Positions 16,801-33,940 of a stretch of DNA of 64,000 nucleotides are shown piece after piece (position 1 is the first letter of the stretch; each line of letters begins with the position of its first letter). Source of the stretch: Hymenopus coronatus (lineage: Eukaryota > Arthropoda > Insecta > Mantodea > Hymenopodidae); the NCBI GenBank assembly GCA_030762935.1, contig CM060883.1, positions 99,510,501 to 99,574,500 of the forward strand. Reading direction: 5' to 3'. Below the pieces are notes generated by a model, which saw only the letters and a list, made by a program, of their open reading frames with translations, did not search any database and had not been told where the DNA came from. The position numbers and the translations under genes are program-made.

Positions 16801-19800
16801 CTAGCTATATCATTACTACACTCTGATACTAGCCATATCACTACTAAACTCTTATACTAGCTATATCACTACTACACTCTTATACTAGCCATATCACTAC
16901 TAAACTCTTATACTAGCTATATCATTACTACACTCTTATACTAGCTATATCACTACTAAACTCTTGTACTACCTATATCACTACTACACTCTTATACTAG
17001 CCATATCACTACTAAAATCTTATACTAGCTATATCACTACTACACTCTTATACTAGCCCTATCACTACTAAACTCTCATACTAGCTATATCACTACTACA
17101 CTCTTATACTAGCCACATCACTACTAAACTCATATACTAGCCATATCACTACTAAACTCTTATACTAGCCATATCACTACTAAACTCATATACTATCCAA
17201 ATCACTACTATACTCTTATACTAGCCTTATCACTACTAGACTCTTATACTAGCCAAATCACCACTACACTCTTTTACTATCCATATCACTGCTAAACTCT
17301 TATACTATCCATATCACTACTACACTCTTATACTAGCCATATCACTACTAAACTCTTATAATATCCATATCACTACTGCACTCTTATACTAGCCATATCA
17401 CTGCTAGACTCTTATACTAGCCCAATTTCTACTACACTCTTATACTAGCCATATCACTACTACACCTTCATACTAGCCATATCACTACTAAACTCTCATA
17501 CTAGCTATATCACTACTACACACCTATACTAGCATATCACTACTAAACTCTCATAGTAGCCATATCACTACTAAACGCTTATACTAGCCATATCACTACT
17601 AGACTCTTATACTAGCCTTATCACTACTAGACTCTTATACTAGCTATATCACTACTAGACTCTGATACTAGCTATATCACTACTACACTCTTATACTAGC
17701 CATATCACAACTAAACTCTTATACTATCTATATCACTACTACACTCTTATACTAGCCATATCACTGCTAAACTATTATACTATCCATATCACTACTAAGC
17801 TCTTATAGTAGCCTTATCACTACTAGACTCTTATACTAGCCAAATCACTACTACACTCTTATACTATCCATACCAGTACTAAACTCTTATACTATCCATA
17901 TAACTAATACACTCTTTTACTAGCCATATCACAACTATACTCTTATACTATCCATATCACTACTAAACTCTTATACTATCCATATCACTACTAAACTCTT
18001 ATACTAGCCATATCACTACTAGACTCTTATACTAGCCAAATCACTACTACACTCTTATACTAGCCATATCACTACTACACTCTCATACAAGCCATATCAC
18101 TACTAAACTCTTATACTAGCAATATCATTACTACACTCTTATACTAGCATATCACTACTAAACTCTCACACTAGCCATATCACTACTAAACTTTTATACT
18201 ATCCTTATCACTACTAGACTCTTATACTAGCTTTATCACTACTAGACTCTTATATTAGCTATATCACTACTAGACTCTTATACTAGCTATATCACTACTA
18301 GACTCTTATACTAGCTATATCACTACTAGACTCTTATACAAGCCATATCACTACTGGACTCTTATACTAGCCATATCACTACTACACTCTTATACTAGCC
18401 ATATCACTACTAGACATTAATACTAGTTATATCACTACTGGACTCTCATACTTGTTATATCACTACTAGACTCTCAAACTAGCGATATCACTACTACACT
18501 CTTATACTAGCCATATCACTACTAGACTCTTATACTAGCCATATCACTACTAGACTCTTATACTAGCTATATCACTACTACACTCTTATACTAGCTATAT
18601 CACTACTAGACTCTTATACTAGGCATATCACTACTACACTCCTATACTAGCCATATCACTACTACACACTTATACTATCCATATCACTACTAGAATCTCA
18701 TACTAGCCATATCACTGCTAAACTCTTATACTAGCTATATCACTACTACACTCTTATACTAGCTAGATCACTACTAAACTCTTATACTAGCTATATCACT
18801 ACTACACGCTGATACTAGCCATATCACTACTAAACTCTTATACTAGCTATATCACTACTAGACTCCAATACTAGCTATATCACTACTAAACTCTTATACT
18901 AGCTATATCACTACTACACTCTTATACTAGCCACATCACTACTAAACTCTTATACTAGGCATATCAGTACTAATCTCTTATACTAGGTGTATCACTACCA
19001 CACCTTTATACTAGCCATATCACTAAAAACTCTTATACTAGCTATATCACTACTAGATTATTATACTAGCCATATCACTACTACACTCTTATACTAGCCA
19101 TATCACTCCTAGACACTCATACTAGTTATATCACTACTAGACTCGCATACTAGTTATATCTTTACTAGACTCTCATACTAGCGATATCACTACTAAACTC
19201 TTTTACTAGCCATATCACTACTACACTCTTATACAAGCCATATCACTACTACACTCTTATACTAGCCTTATCACTACTAAACTCTCATACTAGACATATC
19301 ACTAGTAAACTCGTATACTCTTCATATCACTACTAAACTCTTATACTATCCATATCACTACTAAACTCTTATACTATCTATATCACTACTACACTCTTAT
19401 ACTAGCCATATCACTACTACACTTTTATACTAGCCATATCACTACTATACCCTTATACTATCCATATCACTACTAAACCCTTATACTAGCCATATCATTA
19501 CTACACTCTTATACTAGCCATATCACTACTAAACTCTTATACTATCTATATCACTACTACACTCTTATACTAGCCATATCACTACTATACTCTTATACTA
19601 TCCATATTACTACTAAAATCTTATACTATCCATATCACTACTAAACTCTTATACTGGCCATATCACTACTAGACTTTTATACTAGCCAAATCACTACTAC
19701 ACTTTTATACTAGCCATATCACTACTACACTCTCATACCAGCCATATCACTAATAAACTCTTATACTAGCTATATCATTACTACACTCTTATACTAGCAT

Positions 19801-21756
19801 ATCACTACTAACTCTCACACTAGCTCTATCACTACTACACTCTTATACTAGCCATATCACTACCACGCTCTTATACTATCCATATCACTACTAGACTCTT
19901 ATTCTAGCCAAATTACTACTACACTCTTATACTAGCCATATTGCTACTACACCCTCATACTAGCCATATCACTACTAAACTCTTATACTAGCTATATCAC
20001 TACAACACTCTTATACTAGCATATCACTACTAAACTCTCATACTAGCCATATCACTACTAAACGCTTAAACTAGCCATATCACTACTAGACTCTTATACT
20101 AGCCATATCACTACTAGACTCTTATATTAGCTACATCACTACTAGACTCTTATACGAGCCATATCACTACTGGACTCTTATTCGAGCCATATCACTACTG
20201 GACTCTTATACCAGCTACATCACTACTAAACTCTTATACTAGCTATATCACTACTAGACTCACATACTAGCCATATCACTACTAGACTCTTATACTAGCT
20301 ATATCACTACCAAACTCTTATACTATCCATATCACCACTAGACACTTATACTAGCTATATCACTACTACACTCTTATACTAGCCATATCACTACTACACT
20401 CATATACTAGCCATATCACTACTATACATTAATACTAGTTATATCACTACTGGACTCACATACTAGTTATATCACTACTAGACTCTCATACTAGCTATAT
20501 CACTACTACACTCTTATACTAGCCATATCACTACTACACTCTTATACTAGCCATATCACTACTAGACTCTTATACTAGCCATATTACTACTAGACTCTTA
20601 AACTAGCTATATCACTACTACACCATTATACTAGCTGTATCACTACTAGATTCTTATACTAGCCAGATTACTACTACACTCCTATTCTAGCCATATCACT
20701 ACTACACTCTTACACTAGCTATATCACTACTAAACTCTTATACTAGCTATATCACTACTACACTCTTATACTAGCTATATCACTACTACACTCTTATACT
20801 ATCCATATCACTACTAGAATCTCATACTAGCCATATCACTACTAAACTCTTATACTAGATATATCACTACTAGACTCCTATACTTGCTATATCACTACTA
20901 CACTCTTATACTAGCCATATCACTACTAAACTCTTATACTAGCTATATCACTACTACACTCTTATACTAGCTATATCACTACTAAACCCTTATACTAGCT
21001 ATATCACTACTACACTCTGATACTAGCCATATCACTACTAAACTCTTATACTAGCTATTTCACTACTACACTCTTATACTAGCCATATCACTACTAAACT
21101 CTTATACTACTTATATCACTACTACACTCTTATACTAGCCATATCACTACTAAACCCTTATACTAGCTATATCACTACTACACTCTGATACTAGCCATAT
21201 CACTACTAAACTCTTATACTAGCTATGTCACTACTACACTCTTATACTAGCTATATCACTACTAAACTCTTATACTAGCTATATCATTACTACACTCTGA
21301 TACTAGCCATATCACTACAATACTCTTATTCTAGCCATATCACTACTACACTCTTATACTAGCCTCATCACTACTAAACTCTTATACTAGCCATATCACT
21401 ACTAAACTCTTATACTAGGTGTATCACTACTACACCTTTACACTAGCCATATCACTACTAAACTCTTATACTAGCTATATCACTACTAGATTCTTATACT
21501 AGCCATATCACTGCTACACTCTTATACTAGCCATATCACTACTAGACACTCATACTAGTTATATCACTACTAGACACTCATACCAGTTATATCACTACTA
21601 GACTCTCATACTAGCGATATCACTACTAAACTCTTATACTAGCCATATCACTACTACACTCTTATACTAGCCATATCACTACTACACTCTTATACTAGCC
21701 ATATCACTACTAAACTCTCACAATAGACATATCACTACTAAACTCGTATACTATTC
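13810..21756. repeat. 7,947-bp satellite duplication, copy 1
   Basis: Markers here recur exactly 7,947 bp to the right. CAGATATATCACTAGTAAGC is at 13,861 and 21,808. The CTCACAATAGACATATC variant has its CAATAGAC at 21,721 and 29,668. Checks at 15,841/23,788 and 20,161/28,108 agree. The copies look nearly identical: two of the few differences seen are G16,720 against T24,667 and C17,320 against G25,267. The exact breakpoint is blurred by the 28-bp repeat itself; identity runs to about 21,780 on this side. Confidence 0.93.
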
Positions 21757-24700
21757 ATATCACTACTAAACTCTTATACTAGCCATATCACTACTACACT
21801 CTTATACCAGATATATCACTAGTAAGCTCTTATACTAGCCATATCACTACTACACTCTTATACTTGCCATATCACTACAACACTCTTATACTAGCCATAT
21901 CACTACTACACTCTTATACTAGCCATATCACTACTACAATCTTATACTAGCCATATCACTACTACACTCTTATACTAGCCATATCACTACTAAACTCTTA
22001 TACTAGGTATATCACTACTACACCTTTATACTAGCCATATCACTACTAAACTCTTATATTAGCCATATCACTACTACACTCTTATACTAGCCATATCACT
22101 ACTACACGCTTATACTAGCCATATCACTACTAAACTCTCATAATAGACATATCACTACTAAACTCGTATACTATTCATATCACTACTAAACTCTTATACT
22201 ATACATATCACTACAAAACTCTTATACTATCCATATGGTTACTACACTCTTATACTAGCCATATCACTACTACACATTTATACTAGCCATATCACTACTA
22301 AACTCTTATACTATCCATATCACTACTAAACCCTTATACTATCCATATCACTACTACACTCTTATACTGGCCATATCACTATTAAACTCTTATACTATCT
22401 ATATCACTACTACACTCTTATACTAGACATATCACTGCTAAAATCTTATACTATCCATATCACTACTAAACTCTTATAGTAGCCTTATTACTCCCAGAAT
22501 CTTATACTAGCCAAATCACTACTACACTCTTATACTATCCATATCACTGCTAAACTCTTATACTATCCATATCACTACAACACTCTTATACTAGCCATAT
22601 CACTACTAAACTCTTGTGCTATCCATATCACTACTGAACTCTTATACTATCCATATCACTACTAAACTCTTATACTTGCCATATCACTACTAGACTCTTA
22701 TACTAGCCAAATCACTACTACACTCTTATACTAACCATATCACTACTATACTCTCATACTAGCCATATCACTACTAAACTCTTATACTAGCTATATCACT
22801 ACTACAATCTTATACAGGCATATCACTACTAAACTCTCAAACTAGCCATATCACTACTACATTCTTATACTAGCTATATCACTACTACACTCTTATACTA
22901 TCCGTATCACTACTAGAATCTCATACTAGCCATATCACTAGTACACTCTTATACTAGCTATATCACTACTAGACTCTTATACTAGCTATATCACTACTAC
23001 ACTCTTATACTAGCCATATCACTACTAAACTCTTATACTAGCTAAATCACTACTACACTCTTATACTAGCTATATCACTACTAAACTCTTGTACTAGCTA
23101 TATCACTACTACACTCTTATACTAGCCATATCACTACTAAACTCTTATACTAGCTATATCACTACTACACTCTTATACTAGCCATATCACTACTAAACTC
23201 TTATACTAGCTATATCACTACTACACTCTTATACTAGCCCTATCACTACTAAACTCTCATACTAGCTATATCACTACTACACTCTTATACTAGCCACATC
23301 ACTACTAAACTCTCATACTAGACATATCACTAGTAAACTCGTATACTCTTCATATCACTACTAAACTCATATACTATCCAAATCACTACTCTACTCTTAT
23401 ACTAGCCAAATCACCACTACACTCTTATACTATCCATATCACTGCTAAACTCTTATACTATCCATATCACTACTACACTCTTTTACTAGCCATATCACTA
23501 CTAAACTTTTATAATATCCATATCACTACTACACTCTTATACTAGCCATATCACTGCTAGACTCTTATACTAGCCAAATTTCTACTACACTCTTATACTA
23601 GCCATATCACTACTACACCTTCATACTAGCCATATCACTACTAAACTCTTATACTAGCTATATCACTACTACACACTTATACTAGCATATCACTACTAAA
23701 CTCTCATAGTAGCCATATCACTACTAAACGCTTATACTAGCCATATCACTACTAGACTCTTATACTAGCCTTATCACTACTAGACTCTTATACTAGCTAT
23801 ATCACTACTAGACTCTGATACTAGCTATATCACTACTAGACTCTTATACTAGCTATATCACTACTAGACTCTTATACTAGCCATATCACTACTGGACTCT
23901 TATACTAGCTACATCACTACTAAGCTCTTATACTAGCTATATCACTACTTTACTCTTATACTAGCTATATCACTACTAGAATCATATACTAACCATATCA
24001 CTACTAGACTCTTATACTAGCTATATCACTACTACACTGTTATACTAGCAATATCACTACTACACTCTTATACTAGCCATATCACTACTAGACATTAATA
24101 CTAGTTATCTCACTACTAGACTCTCATACTAGCGATATCACTACTACACTCTTATACTAGCTATATCACTACTACACTCTTATACTCGCTATATCATTAC
24201 TAGACTCTTATACTAGCCATATCACTACTACACCCTTACACTAGCTATATCATTACTAAACTCTTATACTAGCTATATCACTACTACACTCTTACACTAG
24301 CTATATCACTACTACTACACTCTTACACTAGCTATATCACTACTACACATTTATACTATCCATATCACTACTAGAGTCTCACACTAGCCATATCACTACT
24401 AAACTCTTATACTAGCTATATCACTACTAGACTCCTATACTACCTATATCACTACTACACTCTTATACTAGCCATATCACTGCTAAACTCTTATACTAGC
24501 TATATCACTACTAGACTCCAATACTAGCTATATCACTACTACACTCTTATACTAGCCATATCACTGCTAGACTCTTATACTAGCCAAATTTCTACTACAC
24601 TCTTATACTAGCCATATCACTACTACACCTTCATACTATCCATATCACTACTAGAATCTCATACTATCCATATCACTGCTAAACTCTTATAATATCCAAA

Positions 24701-27700
24701 TCAGTACTAAACTCTTATACTAGCTATATCACTACTAAACTCTTATACTAGCTATATCATTACTACACTCTGATACTAGCCATATCACTACTAAACTCTT
24801 ATACTAGCTATATCACTACTACACTCTTATACTAGCCATATCACTACTAAACTCTTATACTAGCTATATCATTACTACACTCTTATACTAGCTATATCAC
24901 TACTAAACTCTTGTACTACCTATATCACTACTACACTCTTATACTAGCCATATCACTACTAAAATCTTATACTAGCTATATCACTACTACACTCTTATAC
25001 TAGCCCTATCACTACTAAACTCTCATACTAGCTATATCACTACTACACTCTTATACTAGCCACATCACTACTAAACTCATATACTAGCCATATCACTACT
25101 AAACTCTTATACTAGCCATATCACTACTAAACTCATATACTATCCAAATCACTACTATACTCTTATACTAGCCTTATCACTACTAGACTCTTATACTAGC
25201 CAAATCACCACTACACTCTTTTACTATCCATATCACTGCTAAACTCTTATACTATCCATATCACTAGTACACTCTTATACTAGCCATATCACTACTAAAC
25301 TCTTATAATATCCATATCACTACTGCACTCTTATACTAGCCATATCACTGCTAGACTCTTATACTAGCCCAATTTCTACTACACTCTTATACTAGCCATA
25401 TCACTACTACACCTTCATACTAGCCATATCACTACTAAACTCTCATACTAGCTATATCACTACTACACACCTATACTAGCATATCACTACTAAACTCTCA
25501 TAGTAGCCATATCACTACTAAACGCTTATACTAGCCATATCACTACTAGACTCTTATACTAGCCTTATCACTACTAGACTCTTATACTAGCTATATCACT
25601 ACTAGACTCTGATACTAGCTATATCACTACTACACTCTTATACTAGCCATATCACAACTAAACTCTTATACTATCTATATCACTACTACACTCTTATACT
25701 AGCCATATCACTGCTAAACTATTATACTATCCATATCACTACTAAGCTCTTATAGTAGCCTTATCACTACTAGACTCTTATACTAGCCAAATCACTACTA
25801 CACTCTTATACTATCCATACCAGTACTAAACTCTTATACTATCCATATAACTAATACACTCTTTTACTAGCCATATCACAACTATACTCTTATACTATCC
25901 ATATCACTACTAAACTCTTATACTATCCATATCACTACTAAACTCTTATACTAGCCATATCACTACTAGACTCTTATACTAGCCAAATCACTACTACACT
26001 CTTATACTAGCCATATCACTACTACACTCTCATACAAGCCATATCACTACTAAACTCTTATACTAGCAATATCATTACTACACTCTTATACTAGCATATC
26101 ACTACTAAACTCTCACACTAGCCATATCACTACTAAACTTTTATACTATCCTTATCACTACTAGACTCTTATACTAGCTTTATCACTACTAGACTCTTAT
26201 ATTAGCTATATCACTACTAGACTCTTATACTAGCTATATCACTACTAGACTCTTATACTAGCTATATCACTACTAGACTCTTATACAAGCCATATCACTA
26301 CTGGACTCTTATACTAGCCATATCACTACTACACTCTTATACTAGCCATATCACTACTAGACATTAATACTAGTTATATCACTACTGGACTCTCATACTT
26401 GTTATATCACTACTAGACTCTCAAACTAGCGATATCACTACTACACTCTTATACTAGCCATATCACTACTAGACTCTTATACTAGCCATATCACTACTAG
26501 ACTCTTATACTAGCTATATCACTACTACACTCTTATACTAGCTATATCACTACTAGACTCTTATACTAGGCATATCACTACTACACTCCTATACTAGCCA
26601 TATCACTACTACACACTTATACTATCCATATCACTACTAGAATCTCATACTAGCCATATCACTGCTAAACTCTTATACTAGCTATATCACTACTACACTC
26701 TTATACTAGCTAGATCACTACTAAACTCTTATACTAGCTATATCACTACTACACGCTGATACTAGCCATATCACTACTAAACTCTTATACTAGCTATATC
26801 ACTACTAGACTCCAATACTAGCTATATCACTACTAAACTCTTATACTAGCTATATCACTACTACACTCTTATACTAGCCACATCACTACTAAACTCTTAT
26901 ACTAGGCATATCAGTACTAATCTCTTATACTAGGTGTATCACTACCACACCTTTATACTAGCCATATCACTAAAAACTCTTATACTAGCTATATCACTAC
27001 TAGATTATTATACTAGCCATATCACTACTACACTCTTATACTAGCCATATCACTCCTAGACACTCATACTAGTTATATCACTACTAGACTCGCATACTAG
27101 TTATATCTTTACTAGACTCTCATACTAGCGATATCACTACTAAACTCTTTTACTAGCCATATCACTACTACACTCTTATACAAGCCATATCACTACTACA
27201 CTCTTATACTAGCCTTATCACTACTAAACTCTCATACTAGACATATCACTAGTAAACTCGTATACTCTTCATATCACTACTAAACTCTTATACTATCCAT
27301 ATCACTACTAAACTCTTATACTATCTATATCACTACTACACTCTTATACTAGCCATATCACTACTACACTTTTATACTAGCCATATCACTACTATACCCT
27401 TATACTATCCATATCACTACTAAACCCTTATACTAGCCATATCATTACTACACTCTTATACTAGCCATATCACTACTAAACTCTTATACTATCTATATCA
27501 CTACTACACTCTTATACTAGCCATATCACTACTATACTCTTATACTATCCATATTACTACTAAAATCTTATACTATCCATATCACTACTAAACTCTTATA
27601 CTGGCCATATCACTACTAGACTTTTATACTAGCCAAATCACTACTACACTTTTATACTAGCCATATCACTACTACACTCTCATACCAGCCATATCACTAA

Positions 27701-29703
27701 TAAACTCTTATACTAGCTATATCATTACTACACTCTTATACTAGCATATCACTACTAACTCTCACACTAGCTCTATCACTACTACACTCTTATACTAGCC
27801 ATATCACTACCACGCTCTTATACTATCCATATCACTACTAGACTCTTATTCTAGCCAAATTACTACTACACTCTTATACTAGCCATATTGCTACTACACC
27901 CTCATACTAGCCATATCACTACTAAACTCTTATACTAGCTATATCACTACAACACTCTTATACTAGCATATCACTACTAAACTCTCATACTAGCCATATC
28001 ACTACTAAACGCTTAAACTAGCCATATCACTACTAGACTCTTATACTAGCCATATCACTACTAGACTCTTATATTAGCTACATCACTACTAGACTCTTAT
28101 ACGAGCCATATCACTACTGGACTCTTATTCGAGCCATATCACTACTGGACTCTTATACCAGCTACATCACTACTAAACTCTTATACTAGCTATATCACTA
28201 CTAGACTCACATACTAGCCATATCACTACTAGACTCTTATACTAGCTATATCACTACCAAACTCTTATACTATCCATATCACCACTAGACACTTATACTA
28301 GCTATATCACTACTACACTCTTATACTAGCCATATCACTACTACACTCATATACTAGCCATATCACTACTATACATTAATACTAGTTATATCACTACTGG
28401 ACTCACATACTAGTTATATCACTACTAGACTCTCATACTAGCTATATCACTACTACACTCTTATACTAGCCATATCACTACTACACTCTTATACTAGCCA
28501 TATCACTACTAGACTCTTATACTAGCCATATTACTACTAGACTCTTAAACTAGCTATATCACTACTACACCATTATACTAGCTGTATCACTACTAGATTC
28601 TTATACTAGCCAGATTACTACTACACTCCTATTCTAGCCATATCACTACTACACTCTTACACTAGCTATATCACTACTAAACTCTTATACTAGCTATATC
28701 ACTACTACACTCTTATACTAGCTATATCACTACTACACTCTTATACTATCCATATCACTACTAGAATCTCATACTAGCCATATCACTACTAAACTCTTAT
28801 ACTAGATATATCACTACTAGACTCCTATACTTGCTATATCACTACTACACTCTTATACTAGCCATATCACTACTAAACTCTTATACTAGCTATATCACTA
28901 CTACACTCTTATACTAGCTATATCACTACTAAACCCTTATACTAGCTATATCACTACTACACTCTGATACTAGCCATATCACTACTAAACTCTTATACTA
29001 GCTATTTCACTACTACACTCTTATACTAGCCATATCACTACTAAACTCTTATACTACTTATATCACTACTACACTCTTATACTAGCCATATCACTACTAA
29101 ACCCTTATACTAGCTATATCACTACTACACTCTGATACTAGCCATATCACTACTAAACTCTTATACTAGCTATGTCACTACTACACTCTTATACTAGCTA
29201 TATCACTACTAAACTCTTATACTAGCTATATCATTACTACACTCTGATACTAGCCATATCACTACAATACTCTTATTCTAGCCATATCACTACTACACTC
29301 TTATACTAGCCTCATCACTACTAAACTCTTATACTAGCCATATCACTACTAAACTCTTATACTAGGTGTATCACTACTACACCTTTACACTAGCCATATC
29401 ACTACTAAACTCTTATACTAGCTATATCACTACTAGATTCTTATACTAGCCATATCACTGCTACACTCTTATACTAGCCATATCACTACTAGACACTCAT
29501 ACTAGTTATATCACTACTAGACACTCATACCAGTTATATCACTACTAGACTCTCATACTAGCGATATCACTACTAAACTCTTATACTAGCCATATCACTA
29601 CTACACTCTTATACTAGCCATATCACTACTACACTCTTATACTAGCCATATCACTACTAAACTCTCACAATAGACATATCACTACTAAACTCGTATACTA
29701 TTC
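21757..29703. repeat. 7,947-bp satellite duplication, copy 2
   Basis: This is the direct tandem partner of the segment starting near 13,810, in the same orientation. Identity with copy 1 continues to about 29,727, where ACTATCC replaces ACTAGCC. The length is 283 whole units plus 23 bp, so the junction changes the local 28-bp phase slightly or absorbs odd-length units. The very low number of differences indicates a recent event, or an assembly artefact. Confidence 0.93.
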
Positions 29704-32700
29704 ATATCACTACTAAACTCTTATACTATCCATATCACTACTAAACTCTTATACTATCCATATCACTACTACACTCTTATACTAGCCATATCACTACTTC
29801 ACTTTTATCCTAGCCATATCACTACTAAACTCTTATACTATCCATATCACTACCAAACCCATATACTATCCATATCACTACTACACTGTTATACTGGACA
29901 TATCACTACTAAACTCTTATACTATCTATATCACTACTACACTCTTATACTAGCCTTATCACTGCTAAACTTAATACTATCCATATCACTACTAAACTCT
30001 TATAGTAGCCTTATCACCACCACACTCTTATACTAACCAAATCACTACTACACTCTTATTATATCCATATCACTACTAAACTGTTATACTATCCATATCA
30101 CTACTACACTCTTATACTAGCCATATCACTACTAAACTCTTATGCTATCCATATCACTACTAAACTCTTATACTATCCATATCACTACTAAACTCTTATA
30201 CTAGCCATATCACTACTAGACTCTTATACTAGCTATATCACTTCTAGACTCTTATACTAGCCATATCACTACTACACTCTCATACTAGCCATATCACTAC
30301 TAAACTCTTATACTAGCTATATCACTACTACACTCTTATACTAGCATATCACTACTAAACTCTCACACTAGCCATATCACTACTAAACTCTTATACTATC
30401 CATATCACTACTAAACTCTTATACTATCCATATCACTACTACACTCTTATACTAGCCATATCACTACTACACTTTTATACTAGCCATATCACTACTAAAC
30501 TCTTATACTATCCATATCACTACTAAACCCTTATACTAGCCAGATCATTACTACACTCTTATACTAGCCATATCACTACTAAACTCTTATACTATCTATA
30601 TCACTACTACACTCTTATACTAGCCATATCACTGCTAAACTATTATACTATCCATATCACTACTACACTCTTATTATATCCATATCACTACTAAACTGTT
30701 ATACTATCCATATCACTACTACACTCTTATACTAGCCATATCACTACTAAACTCTTATGCTATCCATATCACTACTAAACTCTTATACTATCCATATCAC
30801 TACAAAACTCTTATACTAGCCATATCACTACTAGACACTTATACTAGCTATATCACTACTACACTCTTATACTAGCCATATCACTACTACACTCTTATAC
30901 TAGCCATATCACTACTATACATTAATACTAGATATATCACTACTGGACTCACATACTAGTTATATCACTACTAGACTCTCATACTAGCTATATCACTACT
31001 ACACTCTTATACTAGCCATATCACTACTACACTCTTATACTAGCCATATCACTACTAGACTCTTATACTAGCCATATTACTATTAGACTCTTACACTAGC
31101 TATATCACTACTACACCATTATACTAGCTGTATCACTACTAGATTCTTATACTAGCCAGATTACTACTACACTCCTATTCTAGCCATATCACTACTACAC
31201 TCTTACACTAGCTATATCACTACTAAACTCTTATACTAGCTATATCACTACTACACTCTTATACTAGCTATATCACTACTACACTCTTATACTATCCATA
31301 TCACTACTAGAATCTCATACTAGCCATATCACTACTAAACTCTTATACTAGATATATCACTACTAGACTCCTATACTTGCTATATCACTACTACACTCTT
31401 ATACTAGCCATATCACTACTAAACTCTTATACTAGCTATATCACTACTACACTCTTATACTAGCTATATCACTACTAAACCCTTATACTAGCTATATCAC
31501 TACTACACTCTGATACTAGCCATATCACTACTAAACTCTTATACTAGCTATGTCACTACTACACTCTTATACTAGCCATATCACTACTAAACTCTTATAC
31601 TACCTATATCACTACTACACTCGTATACTAGCCATATCACTACTAAACCCTTATACTAGCTATATCACTACTACACTCTGATACTAGCCATATCACTACT
31701 AAACTCTTATACTAGCTATGTCACTACTACACTCTTATACTAGCTATATCACTACTAAACTCTTATACTAGCTATATCATTACTACACTCTGATACTAGC
31801 CATATCACTACTAAACTCTTATACTAGCCATATCACTACTAAACTCTTATACTAGGTGTATCACTACTACACCTTTATACCAGCCATATCACTACTAAAC
31901 TCTTATACTAGCTATATCACTACTAGATTCTTATACTAGCCATATCACTGCTACACTCTTATACTAGCCATATCACTACTAGACACTCATACTAGTTATA
32001 TCACTACTAGACACTCATACCAGTTATATCACTACTAGACTCTCATACTAGCGATATCACTACTAAACTCTTATACTAGCCATATCACTACTACACTCTT
32101 ATACTAGCCATATCACTACTACACTCTTATACTAGCCATATCACTACTAAACTCTCACAATAGACATATCACTACTAAACTCGTATACTATTCATATCAC
32201 TACTAAACTCTTATACTATCCATATCACTACTAAACTCTTATACTATTCATATCACTACTACACTCTTATACAAGCCATATCACTACTACACTTTTATAC
32301 TAGCCATATCACTACTAAACTCTTATACTATCCATATCACTACTAAACCCATATACTATCCATATCACTACTACACTCTTATACTGGTAATATCACTACT
32401 AAACTCTTATACTATCTATATCATTACTACACTCTTATACTAGCCTTATCACTGCTAAACTCTAATACTATCCATATCACTACTAAACTCTTATAGTAGC
32501 CTTATCACCACCACACTCTTATACTAGCCAAATCACTACTACACTCTTATTATATCCATATCACTACTAAACTGTTGTACTATCCATATCACTACTACAC
32601 TCTTATACTAGCCATATCACTACTAAACTCTTATACTATCCATATCACTACTAAACTCTTATACTACCCATATCACTACTAAACTCTTATACTAGCCATA

Positions 32701-32880
32701 TCACTACTAGACTCTTATACTAGTTATATCACTACTAGACTCTTATACTAGCCATATCACTACTACACTCTCATACTAGCCATATAACTACTAAACTCTT
32801 ATACTAGCTATATCACTACTACACTCTTATACTAGCATATCACTACTAAACTCTCACACTAGCCATATCACTACTAAACT
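28284..32880. repeat. 2,546-bp spaced partial satellite duplication
   Basis: The segment from about 28,284 to 30,390 recurs at about 30,830 to 32,880. The ATACATTAATACTAG marker is at 28,371 and 30,917, an offset of 2,546. After about 31,811 the offset drops to 2,490, because the right copy lacks two units (56 bp) that the left copy has near 29,260 (CAATACTCTTATTCTAGCC). The CAATAGAC marker at 29,668 and 32,158 confirms the 2,490 offset. Confidence 0.82.
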
Positions 32881-33940
32881 CTTGTACTAGCCATATCACT
32901 ATTCGACTCTTATACTAGCCTTATCACTACTAGACTTTATACTAGCTATATCACAACTAGACTCTTATACTGGCCATATCACTACTTGACTCTTATACTA
33001 GCTATATCACGACTAGACCCTTATACTAGCCATATGACTACTGGACTCTAATACAAGCTATATCACTACTAACCTCTTATACTAGCTATATCACTACTAG
33101 ACTCTTATACTAGCTATATCACTACTAGACTCTTATACTAGCCATATCACTACTGGACTCTTATACTAGCTATATCACTACTAAACTCTTATACTAGCTA
33201 TATCACTACTAAACTCTTATACTAGCCATATTACTACTAGATTCTTATACTAGCCATATCACTACTAGACTCTTATACTAGCTATATGACTGCTACACTC
33301 TTATACTAGCTATATCACTACTAGACTCTTAAACTAGCCATATCACTACTACACTCTTATACTAGCCATATCACTACTACACTCTTACACTAGCTATATC
33401 ACTTCTAAACTCTTACACTAGCTATATCACTAATACACTCTCATACTAGCTTTATCACAACTACACTCTTATACTATGCGTATCACTACTAGAATCTCAT
33501 ACTACCCATATCACTAGTACACTCTTATACTAGCTATATCACTACTAGACTCTTATACTAGCTATGTCACTACTACACCCTTATACTAGCCATATCACTA
33601 CTAAACTCTTATACTAGCTATAACACTACTACACTCTTATACTAGATATATCACTACTAAACTCTTATACTAGCTATATCACTACTACACTCTTATACTA
33701 GCCATATCCCTACTAAACTCTTATACTAGCTATATCACTACTAAACTCATATACTAGCCATATCACTACTAGACTCCTATACTAGCCATATCACTACTAG
33801 ACTCTTATACTAGCTCTATCAATACTACACTCTTATACTAGCCATATCACTTCTAGACTCTTATACTAGCTATATCACTACTAGACTCTTATACTAGCCA
33901 TATCACTACTAGACTCTTATACTAGCTATATCACTACTAC
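31451..33940. repeat. 2.5-kb satellite duplication, copy 1 (two-unit deletion)
   Basis: This is the left member of a direct tandem pair, 2,490 bp long. It lacks the 56-bp pair of units present in its partner at about 34,301-34,356. Offset to the partner is 2,490 before that point and 2,546 after it (ACAAGCCATA at 32,271 and 34,817; GCTATATCACGACTAG at 33,001 and 35,547). A few substitutions separate the copies, such as G32,577 against A35,123. Confidence 0.9.
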
